Positions 1 to 7,327 of a DNA stretch of 22,580 nt are shown here, one piece after another (within the stretch, counting starts at the first letter, position 1; every line of letters begins with the position of its first letter). This DNA is from Clostridia bacterium (GTDB taxonomy: Bacteria; Bacillota; Clostridia; Peptostreptococcales; Anaerovoracaceae), in contig CABJAP010000029.1 of assembly GCA_902363595.1 (NCBI GenBank), forward strand, positions 1-22,580, read 5' to 3'. The translations under genes and the position numbers were made by a program. The notes below the pieces were generated by a model. It did no database searches, had not been told where the DNA came from, and saw only the letters and a program-made list of their open reading frames with translations.

Positions 1-201
1 GAAAAACGCCAGGAGGATCCAGTGATCGTGGATCGCATTATTTTGGCTGGCGGCGAGATTATCGAGGGAGATGTGTTTGTGGAAACTTTTTTTTTTGATT
101 TTTATTGCCGGCAGGCAACCGGATGCGGGCGGCCTTGGGAGGAGCATGATTGCCGTATATACAAATTTTTAAAATCGGGGTACTTGAATTTAAAAAATTG
201 A
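1..201 (+). CDS. Possible C-terminal end of an upstream gene (partial)
   Basis: The first reading frame is open from the window edge to a TGA at 199-201. It encodes about 66 residues, beginning with an acidic and hydrophobic stretch (VDRIILAGGEIIEGDVF). A run of ten T at 87-96 gives three Phe codons in a row. Beyond it the composition becomes Cys- and Arg-rich and less protein-like, so the true gene may end earlier, or the T-run may mark a frame change. I recognise no family. It overlaps the start of the next gene by about 50 bases. This could simply be a chance open frame. Confidence 0.2.
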   Translation, partial: EKRQEDPVIVDRIILAGGEIIEGDVFVETFFFDFYCRQATGCGRPWEEHDCRIYKFLKSGYLNLKN

Positions 202-953
202 TCGATTGGATTTATGCGTCGGATGATGAGTTTTTAACCAAACGTCAGAAGTCCATCGTCGTGAGAGAAAAGTTGCTGGAAGCGATCTCAAAACAAGCAG
301 ACTACAAAACGGTCGATGAAATTGTCGAGTATGTAAGAACTGTGGATGAATATAACATCGAACAGTTATCGGCTAAAATCCTGTTTGAGTTGACGCGCAA
401 TACTGGGTTTGAAGTATCGAAAGGCAGTCTGGGACAATGCTGGCTAGTGGATTGCTGTGATTGGCTTGGCAGGAAAGAAGACGATATTTGCGGACTCGAT
501 GAAAATAGAATATCTGCGAGAGAAAAAATGGTGGATATTTATCCCAAATCTATAGAACTAGTTGAGATGAATGATTATTTCTTTAATAAAACAACGTCGG
601 GACACATTGATGAAAGAGCAGAAAAGGTAATTTACCAGATTGATCAAACAATGTTACAAGAGAAATATAAAATTTTCTCGGCATTTAATGGGGTGACGCT
701 TGATATCGATAAATTATCAAGCGGTTGTAAGACGGCATTAAATATTTTGTATTTTCCTGATAAGATTTTTGGGATTCAGGAGTGCGGGGATAATGCGTTA
801 AATGTGATCTATTCCTATGAGCAGGGCAACGTATACTGTGAATATCCAATGATATCCTTTCAGATGAGCCGGGTTGCATTGGTCGATCAATACGGGAAAC
901 ATATAACGGATGATTACGAAGTGGTGAAGGAGTGGTGGAGCAATGTACAGTAA
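150..953 (+). CDS. DUF4869-like domain protein of unknown function
   Basis: The 267-residue protein has no membrane segment or signal peptide. Residues 1-120 are charged and apparently helical and match nothing I know. Residues about 130-260 resemble the DUF4869 family: a segment containing LSSGCKTALNILYFPDKIF is followed by the short CGDNA motif. No biochemical role is established for that family. The start used is TTG at 150, seven bases after GGAGG (138-142). An ATG at 146 lies closer to the same site but opens a frame that stops after eight codons, at 170-172. Losing one T from the run at 166-170 would join that ATG to this frame. The next gene, a small ATPase, overlaps by 11 bases, so the two are probably co-translated and may act together. 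The family call comes from remembered motifs, not from a search. Confidence 0.65.
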   Translation: MPYIQIFKIGVLEFKKLIDWIYASDDEFLTKRQKSIVVREKLLEAISKQADYKTVDEIVEYVRTVDEYNIEQLSAKILFELTRNTGFEVSKGSLGQCWLVDCCDWLGRKEDDICGLDENRISAREKMVDIYPKSIELVEMNDYFFNKTTSGHIDERAEKVIYQIDQTMLQEKYKIFSAFNGVTLDIDKLSSGCKTALNILYFPDKIFGIQECGDNALNVIYSYEQGNVYCEYPMISFQMSRVALVDQYGKHITDDYEVVKEWWSNVQ

Positions 954-1371
954 GCCTAAAGTAATGGAGCATTTTTCTACTGCCCATACTTCGTTTTTGG
1001 TAGACTTTGAATTTACGAACAATATCACGATTTTAACGGGCGACTCCGGAACCGGCAAATCGGCAGTATTTTCTTTCATGCAGGAAGATATGATTGAGGA
1101 GCCGAGGCTCCTTTGCATGAATTATTTGGATATCAATAAAGATATTGCATCGATGATAAAGGAAGCAGAAGGAAAGTTGATTGTAATTGATAATGCAGAT
1201 CTTTTGCTTGATAATGATTTAAGGAAATATATTGCGTTTGATGAAAAAAACCAGTATCTAATCGTCGGAAGAAATCCGAACAATCTGATGGCTACGCAAG
1301 AAAATTTGTTCGAACTCGCAAGTGAGAAAAAAGGCGAGCGGACAGAATTTCGGCTAAAACGGTATCTGTGA
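943..1371 (+). CDS. Small P-loop NTPase partner of the DUF4869-like protein
   Basis: The 142-residue cytosolic protein has a clear Walker A motif, GDSGTGKS, at residues 33-40. A Walker B-like strand, KLIVIDNAD, lies at 78-86, so nucleotide binding is well supported. It is much shorter than AAA+ or ABC ATPases and has no recognisable sensor or signature motif, so it probably works with a partner. The ATG lies inside the last codons of the upstream gene, with a GGTGGAG site just before it, which indicates translational coupling. The C-terminus is basic. A GNRA-loop hairpin about 28 bases after the stop may end the transcript. The specific function is unknown. A regulatory, defence or stress module is possible, but nothing in the sequence decides between these. 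Confidence 0.7.
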   Translation: MYSKPKVMEHFSTAHTSFLVDFEFTNNITILTGDSGTGKSAVFSFMQEDMIEEPRLLCMNYLDINKDIASMIKEAEGKLIVIDNADLLLDNDLRKYIAFDEKNQYLIVGRNPNNLMATQENLFELASEKKGERTEFRLKRYL

Positions 1372-1398
1372 TAGAAAAGGAATTAATAACTGGTGAAT

Positions 1399-1425
1399 AA
1401 ACAGCAAGAGCAATCTTAGCTGTTT
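1399..1425 (+). terminator. Hairpin after the ATPase gene, possible terminator
   Basis: The arms AAACAGC and GCTGTTT enclose an inner AAGA/TCTT stem, with one unpaired A and a GCAA tetraloop. This gives eleven base pairs in all. It follows the stop codon at 1371 by 27 bases. The tail beyond the closing TTT is only CTCAAA, so it is a weak intrinsic terminator at best and may be another RNA element. Confidence 0.35.
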
Positions 1426-1429
1426 CTCA

Positions 1430-1800
1430 AATAAAGACCGCCGACGGAAGCAAGATATACAATTTCGCACTGCTCGGCATGAGTTTTAGCAGGTACTGGA
1501 CAGCGTTTTGCCTGAGCAGCTTTTCAACCACGGGCTTGACCGATGTGGCCGAATGAAGCAGCGCATTGCCCAGCGGCGGCATGTGGGACGGGTTCACGAG
1601 ACAATCCTGGCAGATTAACGCACAGTTTCCTTCGTGACCACAATGCCGTCCTCCTGAAAGAGCAGCTCGCCGCCCAGCTTGCAGAGGATTTGCAGGGCTT
1701 AATAGTATGGCGTTTTAATCCCCTGGCCGTCGATAAGGCCGGTTGATTTGGGGGAATCCAAGAGCCCTCCCTGGGATGGCGCGGAGGAATCAAAAAGCTG
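1430..1800 (-). pseudogene. Decayed fragment, possibly a GH39-type glycosidase C-terminus
   Basis: No intact gene is present here. Reading leftward from about 1770, the minus strand gives a protein-like stretch (LIDGQGIKTPYY, an in-frame stop, then ALQILCKLGGELLFQEDG and IVVTKE). A further stop and a frame change follow. The order of an 'x-x-x-K-x-x-Y-Y-A' segment, an 'LxKLGxELL' segment and an 'IVT' segment resembles the C-terminal part of family 39 glycoside hydrolases that carry AraC-type domains. I recall this pattern but could not search it. Several stops and shifts within 300 bases mean the gene is dead. Further protein-like pieces (SIPYPNYAMIAELARFLAEAAF) read in another frame around 1790-1850. 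Confidence 0.35.
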
Positions 1801-1959
1801 CTTCAGCAAGAAACCGGGCCAACTCGGCGATCATCGCATAGTTGGGATACGGGATGGAATCGTGGAGAATCAGGGATTCAATAACGTTGCAGATTCGGAA
1901 AATGATTCAATGGTGCTGAAAATACTAGCATCGATCAAAACATATTCCTTGTAAATCCG

Positions 1960-2290
1960 TTTCCGAATGTATAAAAATTCCCATCAAATTGATCGGGGTT
2001 ACGGCTCCCAAACCTGGCGAGGTGGGCAGACAGGAAGAACCTGCGACGGCGTATGGGTCAAGGGTAAATATCATGGTCTTGAGCGGGAAGTTTACATCTA
2101 TCAGGTCGCGGATATTATTTTGTTAAGCCGTATCTTTAAACACCGCTTTCTTAGACCAGCCGGTGTTGTGTCCGGCGCATCCTTCATAGGGCTTGGCGGC
2201 GCTCTGCTCGGGCATTTGCCATTATCGCCTATCTGGTAGGGCGCAAAACAGAAAAGCCAGAAAAAACCAAAGCAACCCGCACTTGATCGG
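1960..2290 (+). pseudogene. Decayed fragment, possibly saccharopine dehydrogenase-like, fused to a membrane-protein tail
   Basis: The plus strand carries disrupted protein-like pieces. One frame reads IKIPIKLIGVTAPKPGEVGR. Another reads GRTCDGVWVKG followed by LEREVYIYQVAD. These resemble the C-terminal part of saccharopine dehydrogenase/carboxynorspermidine synthase family proteins, where a 'GKTCIGxWVKG...REVYIYxV' string is usual. Beyond about 2140 come a Gly-rich hydrophobic stretch (SGASFIGLGGALLG) and, after a one-base shift, a helix with a basic tail (AFAIIAYLVGRKTEKPEKTK). That looks like the end of a membrane protein. No start, ribosome site or intact frame exists. The family name is a recollection and could be wrong; that the stretch is relic coding DNA is the safer part. 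Confidence 0.35.
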
Positions 2291-2326
2291 CGCCTTGACA
2301 GAACACCCCAATCTATATAAGATAAA

Positions 2327-2358
2327 GAAGCGCGATCAGTAACGGCTGATCGCGCTTC
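2327..2358 (-). terminator. Strong hairpin terminator of the M28 peptidase transcript
   Basis: A perfect 13-bp stem (GAAGCGCGATCAG with CTGATCGCGCTTC) has a six-base loop. It lies 55 bases beyond the peptidase stop. In the leftward direction the stem is followed by TTTATCTTATATA, a moderately U-rich tail. This suits the leftward peptidase-antiporter transcript better than any rightward one. Confidence 0.7.
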
Positions 2359-2413
2359 AAAAGGCTTTGTCTTCCGTTAGATGCTGCGAAACATTGGCCG
2401 GAAAGACAAGTCT

Positions 2414-4399
2414 TTATAAAAATCTGCTGATTTTAATCGATTCGATTGTATCTTTTACTTGTGAGAGCACATCCAGCTCCTGGCTCAGTGTTTTCTGCAG
2501 TAACTGGTACTCAAAATCCAGCAGATTTTTTAATTCTTTGAGAACCGTATGCATGTCACCTTTGCGCAGAGCATCAGCCAGAGGCAGCAGATCGGCGAAT
2601 TGATGAATTTTGCCTGTGCCCCAGAACAAATCGTCTCTGGCAGGATCCTGGCAGTTCATCAGCCAGCCATAGACCTGGGAATCAAATTGCCATGCAATCT
2701 TGAAGAGATCCACTTCCCATAGCTCTTCTACGATCTGAGCCGCCTCCTTTTCGGCAAATCCTGCCAGAGCCTTCTTTATGGCGCAAAGATTGGCGGCGAT
2801 TGCATCATGGGCGAAGATCACATCGTCCCAGGGAGACAATTTCATCAAATCCCTTTGTATGAGCCGGTAGGCCTTAAATAGCTTTACCCGCTCCTCACTC
2901 AAATGGGGCAGCCAGGATAGGGGAATCTGACCCTTTGCGTAAGCCTGGTTTACGGCTTTGATTTCATCAAACAGCCCATCTGCCATGGCAGACACTTGTT
3001 CGGTTTCCTTCGCCAAGGCAGCAATGGAAGCCTGCAAGAACTCTTCCTCAAATTCATCCAAGCTCTCGCTCAGCCCATCCAGCGCGTACTTATAGTTAAA
3101 GGGCGGCAGAATAAAGGAATCAAAAGCGTAGACCATTTCCGCATAGCTTTCAGCTACATAGGAGATGATTTCCTTTTCTTTTTCAAAGATGGTATAGTCG
3201 TCAAATTGAGTATGGTAGTTCTGATAGCTCCATTCAGCGGGGCCTCTGCCGCAAATGATCCCGGGAACTCCGTTAATGGCATAATTGTAGTCGTCCGACC
3301 AAGGGCCGTTGAGTCCTAAAAGCGCCTTTCCGCCCGGCCATGATGTTTCCGGCACCTCCATAGTTTTCATAAATTCATCAAAGAAGCCGTGATATTCAGG
3401 TGTGCTGGCGATATTGTAAACTGGCGTTCCCGGCCGGATTGCATCGATGTTGAAAAAGGCCGCCATCTTTCCAAACCATTCCGGGTGCTTTCTATTAATG
3501 CTGTTCCATGAACCGATGCACCAGTCGTAGCGGGATTCGGTCACACCGTATTCTTCCGAGCCGTGGGCGATGAAGGCCAAAGTGTGCTCAGGCTGATAGC
3601 CGCTGTCGATCATAGCCTTGGCGATTCCCAGGATGATACCAACGCCCAGCAGGTCGTCCTGGTAAGAATGAAAATAGCCGTCCATATGGCCGCCCAGAAG
3701 GATTATACGATCTTTATCCTTGCCGGGAATGTATCCGACCACATTGGAGCTGGTACCGTGAAAATCCACCTGAATCTGCAAGCTCATATTGGCAGTGACA
3801 GGCCCCTTTTTCAATAAGTCCCGCAAGACAGCTGCATTTTTGCGGGAAATGTTTCCTGCAGGAAGGCTGTATTTGCTCTGGGAATCAAAGCTGTTGATGG
3901 CATCCTCTTTCGTGCCGTAAAAATCGCCGGCATAGGAGATCACGCAGCCGATGGCGCCCCGAACCTCCGCCTGACAGATGGGCAGGCTCATCCAATAATC
4001 CTCAAGGATATCAAAGGTACAGAATACAATTTTACCCGTTACGTCAAGACCTTCATAGTCGGCTGCGGTTCCCCGGCCCACATCCACGATTTCTCCGCAG
4101 ATGCCGCCCTCTGGGGTCCCTTTGATTCCGCAGTAAGAGGACATGGGCATTTCGATTCCTTCCACTTTCAGCTTCCCCGAAGTGAATTCCCAGGAATGGA
4201 CAGGGAAAGGATCGACGGTAACGTTTTTCAGACCGATTTCCTCCATCTCCTTTTTAATGTGCCGCGACACATTCCATTCGCCGCTGCTGCCCGATACGCG
4301 AAAGCCGTATTCGCCTCCGTCGTTTCCCATAAGGCTTAACGTTTTGGTCAGATTGTGGATATATTCCAGGTTTTCATTTTGTATGATTTTGTTGAGCAT
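2414..4399 (-). CDS. M28-family zinc peptidase with PA-type insert
   Basis: The 661-residue protein has the metal-ligand order of M28 aminopeptidase-like enzymes. GGHMDGYF carries H238 and D240, followed by YQDDLLG (D248/D249). HGSEEYG carries the catalytic and ligand pair E282/E283, NIDA carries D319, and YHTQFDD carries H396. These predict a co-catalytic two-zinc site. Residues about 100-200 fit a PA-type domain inserted before the catalytic core. Residues about 430-661 form a long, mostly helical C-terminal part that I do not recognise. There is no signal peptide, so it probably acts on peptides in the cytoplasm. The ATG follows a GGAAAGGAA site. It is the second gene of a leftward pair, 19 bases after the NhaC-family gene, which suggests the transporter and hydrolase serve one nutrient. 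The family is secure; the substrate is unknown. Confidence 0.88.
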   Translation of the reverse strand: MLNKIIQNENLEYIHNLTKTLSLMGNDGGEYGFRVSGSSGEWNVSRHIKKEMEEIGLKNVTVDPFPVHSWEFTSGKLKVEGIEMPMSSYCGIKGTPEGGICGEIVDVGRGTAADYEGLDVTGKIVFCTFDILEDYWMSLPICQAEVRGAIGCVISYAGDFYGTKEDAINSFDSQSKYSLPAGNISRKNAAVLRDLLKKGPVTANMSLQIQVDFHGTSSNVVGYIPGKDKDRIILLGGHMDGYFHSYQDDLLGVGIILGIAKAMIDSGYQPEHTLAFIAHGSEEYGVTESRYDWCIGSWNSINRKHPEWFGKMAAFFNIDAIRPGTPVYNIASTPEYHGFFDEFMKTMEVPETSWPGGKALLGLNGPWSDDYNYAINGVPGIICGRGPAEWSYQNYHTQFDDYTIFEKEKEIISYVAESYAEMVYAFDSFILPPFNYKYALDGLSESLDEFEEEFLQASIAALAKETEQVSAMADGLFDEIKAVNQAYAKGQIPLSWLPHLSEERVKLFKAYRLIQRDLMKLSPWDDVIFAHDAIAANLCAIKKALAGFAEKEAAQIVEELWEVDLFKIAWQFDSQVYGWLMNCQDPARDDLFWGTGKIHQFADLLPLADALRKGDMHTVLKELKNLLDFEYQLLQKTLSQELDVLSQVKDTIESIKISRFL

Positions 4400-4418
4400 T
4401 TCAGTTCCTTTCCGGCAA

Positions 4419-5795
4419 TCAGCCTTTTACATAACCAAAGATAATAAATAAAACTAACGTGACCGCTACCGGGAAAATGTACACCGGCAGAGAAGTTTTG
4501 GCAAAATCCTGGTTTTGAATCTGGGTGGTGGTGCAAACCAGGGAAACTTCCGATCCATAGAAACATGCGCTGGAGCCGAATACACAGCCGGAAATCATAG
4601 CGCCGGATACCAGGATCGAGTTGGCGTCCAGAGCCTGGGCGATGGGGATGATGACTGGAAAAGCGATGGCCAGCATACCCCAGAAGTTTCCTGCGGCAAA
4701 GCATAAGAATCCGACTACGATAAAGGCCACGACAGGCAGCAGTCTGGGATCCAGGGCATCCTGCACCAGTCCGATAATAAAGGCCGGCAGCCCCAGCTCA
4801 TTGTTCATCTCTTTGAGGATAAACGCGGCCGATATGATGCCGATTACCCCCAGCATGTCTTTAAATCCGCTCACGATACAGTTCAAGAACTCTCCCGGCT
4901 TGACCAGTTTCTGCGGGAAATACATAATGGCGCATACGATGAAGCAGGAAAAGATTCCGTATAAAATTTCCCTGGTAATCGTTGTAATGACAGCCAGCAC
5001 CAGGAGCGGAACCAGGAAGTTAATTGCTTTGCCTTTGACTGATGCATCCTCTTCTTCAGCAGCGGCTTCCCGCTCTGCTTTTACCATGCCCAGCATGCTG
5101 TCCGGCAGGAGCTGTCCGGTGTTTTGCGCCCGCAACTCCGCTTTTTTCATTTTTCCGAAATGGGGGATAATGCCTGCGATGTACAAGGGGACAACCACCA
5201 TGGAAACGATGGCGTAGAATATGTACGGCAGCGTTTGGAGGTAAACGGTCATTCCTTCACCAGCGGCGGCCACGCCGTTGGATTCCAGCTGGCCGGCCAT
5301 GAATACGCCCCAGGTGGAGAAGGGAACTAAGGTACAGATGGAGCAGCCGGTAGCGCAGATGACAAAAGCCAGCAGCTCTCTTGGAACTTTGAATTTATCG
5401 GTAACATTTCTCATGGCAGAACCTACGGCCAGCGCGTTTAACCAGTCATCGGCAAAGATAACCAAATCCAGAAACCAGGCCATAAACAAGGACTGCTTTT
5501 TGGATTTACACAATCGGGTGGCAAAACGGGAGAAGCCCAGCGCGCCTCCCGATGCTTCGAAAAGTGCGATAATGCCGCCGAACAATCCGCAGACAAGGAA
5601 CAGCCACTTCCATGTGCCGTCCCCCAGCACCGTATAAATAGCGTCAATCCATTTCATGAAAAAGTCTTTTCCATAGAGAATGACAGCGCCGACAATGGAG
5701 CCTGCAACCAGGGACGCCATTGTCCGCTTAGTTACAAAAACAAGTACGATAACGCATACAACAGGAATAAAACTGATAAGACCATAATTGTCCAT
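4419..5795 (-). CDS. NhaC-family Na+/H+ (or organic acid) antiporter
   Basis: The 458-residue integral membrane protein has about eleven to twelve hydrophobic segments. It shows NhaC-superfamily signatures such as FADDWLNALAVGSAM (about residues 114-128), LVPFSTWG and FGSSACFYGS. NhaC proteins exchange Na+ with H+. The Bacillus member MleN instead exchanges malate with lactate and sits beside a malic enzyme gene. Here the gene is divergent from a malic enzyme, which makes a MleN-like role plausible, while its operon partner is a peptidase. The ATG has a strong AAAGGAGG site seven bases upstream. A promoter and an inverted-repeat operator candidate lie at 5890-5928. The transported substrate cannot be read from the sequence. 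Confidence 0.85.
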   Translation of the reverse strand: MDNYGLISFIPVVCVIVLVFVTKRTMASLVAGSIVGAVILYGKDFFMKWIDAIYTVLGDGTWKWLFLVCGLFGGIIALFEASGGALGFSRFATRLCKSKKQSLFMAWFLDLVIFADDWLNALAVGSAMRNVTDKFKVPRELLAFVICATGCSICTLVPFSTWGVFMAGQLESNGVAAAGEGMTVYLQTLPYIFYAIVSMVVVPLYIAGIIPHFGKMKKAELRAQNTGQLLPDSMLGMVKAEREAAAEEEDASVKGKAINFLVPLLVLAVITTITREILYGIFSCFIVCAIMYFPQKLVKPGEFLNCIVSGFKDMLGVIGIISAAFILKEMNNELGLPAFIIGLVQDALDPRLLPVVAFIVVGFLCFAAGNFWGMLAIAFPVIIPIAQALDANSILVSGAMISGCVFGSSACFYGSEVSLVCTTTQIQNQDFAKTSLPVYIFPVAVTLVLFIIFGYVKG

Positions 5796-5889
5796 TACAA
5801 CCTCCTTTGTGTTTGATAAAAATTAACGAATTTCATTGATTGCAAATGCAAAGACCTCCTTTCTCTAACGCGCACCGCGTATTCACAAA

Positions 5890-5908
5890 TGAATATTCTG
5901 TATATTCA
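5890..5908. promoter_or_regulatory. Inverted repeat over the antiporter promoter, operator candidate
   Basis: The sequence TGAATATTCTGTATATTCA is a perfect 7-bp inverted repeat with a five-base spacer. It covers the proposed leftward -10 hexamer. Its T-N11-A core is typical of LysR-type regulator boxes, and a LysR gene lies in the same cluster. The link to that regulator is an inference. Confidence 0.45.
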
Positions 5909-5928
5909 GATTAGCATTTCTATTTCAA
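5899..5928 (-). promoter_or_regulatory. Promoter of the antiporter-peptidase pair
   Basis: On the minus strand a TTGAAA -35 (5923-5928) and a TATACA -10 (5899-5904) are separated by 18 bases. They stand about 100 bases upstream of the antiporter start. The hexamers are close to the sigma-A consensus. Confidence 0.45.
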
Positions 5929-5997
5929 TTGGACAAATACCAATACGATATGATTTCTATACAAAATACGTATGCCCCGGCCCTGGGAGAGCTGGGA

Positions 5998-6003
5998 TAT
6001 AAT
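5998..6003 (+). promoter_or_regulatory. -10 element (TATAAT) of the malic enzyme promoter
   Basis: A perfect TATAAT lies 47 bases before the malic enzyme start. The region 17 bases upstream is GC-rich (GCCCCGG) with no recognisable -35. The promoter may therefore depend on an activator. Confidence 0.45.
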
Positions 6004-6050
6004 GAATAGGAGCTTTTGCAAAATCAAATCAGACAAAGGAGAAGAAAGAG

Positions 6051-7205
6051 ATGGATTATTACATGGAAGCATTGCAAATACACGAAAAATACCGGGGAAA
6101 GATGCAATGCTCCGGCAAGATGGAGGTTCGGACAAAGAAAGACTTATCGGTTCTGTATACGCCCGGGGTAGCGGCCGTTTGCCGGGAAATCTGCCGAAAT
6201 CCACAGGACGCATATCGCTATACAAATAAAGGAAACACCGTGGGAGTGGTGACAGACGGATCAGCGGTTTTAGGACTGGGCAACATCGGCGGGCCTGCTG
6301 CCATCCCTGTGATGGAGGGAAAGGCACTGCTCTTTAAAACCTTCGCTGACATTGATGCGATTCCCATTTGTCTGGCGACGCAGGATACGGAAGAAATCAT
6401 CGCAATCGTCAAAGCCATTGCACCAACCTTAGGCGGCATTAATCTGGAAGATGTCGCGGCGCCCCGCTGTTTTGAAATAGAAAAACGACTCCAGGAAGAG
6501 CTGGATATTCCGGTCTTTCACGATGATCAGCACGGAACGGCCATCGTTGTAGCAGCAGCGATTATAAACGGGATCAAGCTTGTGAAAAAGAACATGGTGG
6601 ACTTGAAGATCGTCGTCAGCGGGGCGGGAGCTGCAGGAACCGCCATTGCAAAGATGATGATGTCCATGGGCGCAGGTGAGGTGATTGTCTGTGATAAAAT
6701 GGGCGCCATCGCAGCTGGCGATGAGACTCTCACGACGGAAATGAGGGAATTGGCCAGGGTGACCAATAAGAGACGCCAGTCGGGAAGTTTGAAAGAGATG
6801 ATGGTGAACGCGGATGTATTTATCGGAGTTTCTGCTCCTGGAATTGTCAGCGAAGAGATGGTTAACTCCATGAATCGGGATGCCATAGTATTTCCCATGG
6901 CAAATCCGGAGCCGGAAATCCTTCCCCAGCTGGCAAAAGGGGCAGGCGCTCGGATTGTGGGTACGGGGCGCTCGGATTATCCCAACCAGATCAACAATGT
7001 GCTGGCTTTTCCGGGAGTGTTTAAAGGGGCATTAAAAGCAGGAGCGAAGAGGATTACTGAAGAGATGAAGATGGCGGCGGCCCGGGCCCTTGCTGATGGG
7101 ATTTCGGCGGAGGAATTGAACGAAGAGGCAATCCTGCCGGATGTGCTTTGTCCGGGGATTGCAGACCGGGTGGCAGAGGCGGCAGCCCGGGCCTGGAATC
7201 GGTAG
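6051..7205 (+). CDS. NAD(P)-dependent malic enzyme (short bacterial type)
   Basis: The 384-residue cytosolic enzyme oxidatively decarboxylates malate to pyruvate and CO2, and the reaction is reversible in some anaerobes. The family signatures are in order: YTPGV with the catalytic Tyr36, EGKALLFKTFADIDA with Lys91, the metal-site segment NLEDVAAPRCFEIE (E133/D134), FHDDQHGT with D159, the dinucleotide fold GAGAAG at 191-196, and ANPEPEI and FPGVFKGAL near the end. The length fits the short malic enzymes that lack a phosphotransacetylase domain. The ATG follows AAAGGAG. It heads a rightward unit with an LctP-type permease 122 bases downstream. Beside an NhaC antiporter the set resembles malate-utilisation loci. 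Cofactor preference (NAD or NADP) is not decided here. Confidence 0.95.
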   Translation: MDYYMEALQIHEKYRGKMQCSGKMEVRTKKDLSVLYTPGVAAVCREICRNPQDAYRYTNKGNTVGVVTDGSAVLGLGNIGGPAAIPVMEGKALLFKTFADIDAIPICLATQDTEEIIAIVKAIAPTLGGINLEDVAAPRCFEIEKRLQEELDIPVFHDDQHGTAIVVAAAIINGIKLVKKNMVDLKIVVSGAGAAGTAIAKMMMSMGAGEVIVCDKMGAIAAGDETLTTEMRELARVTNKRRQSGSLKEMMVNADVFIGVSAPGIVSEEMVNSMNRDAIVFPMANPEPEILPQLAKGAGARIVGTGRSDYPNQINNVLAFPGVFKGALKAGAKRITEEMKMAAARALADGISAEELNEEAILPDVLCPGIADRVAEAAARAWNR

Positions 7206-7327
7206 ACATATTTTTTCAATATGAAAAACATAGCATTTTCGTATTTTTAATCTACAAGGATACATGCTACGATTTAAACAACGAGAAGCTTCTTTAACCT
7301 TTGAATAATTAGAAAAGAGGGAGTCGT

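Noticed and set aside
7206..7327. Gap between malic enzyme and the permease, checked for a terminator or riboswitch
   Set aside because: It is AT-rich, with only weak short repeats such as TATG/CATA and no stem with a T-tract. Nothing supports a named element.
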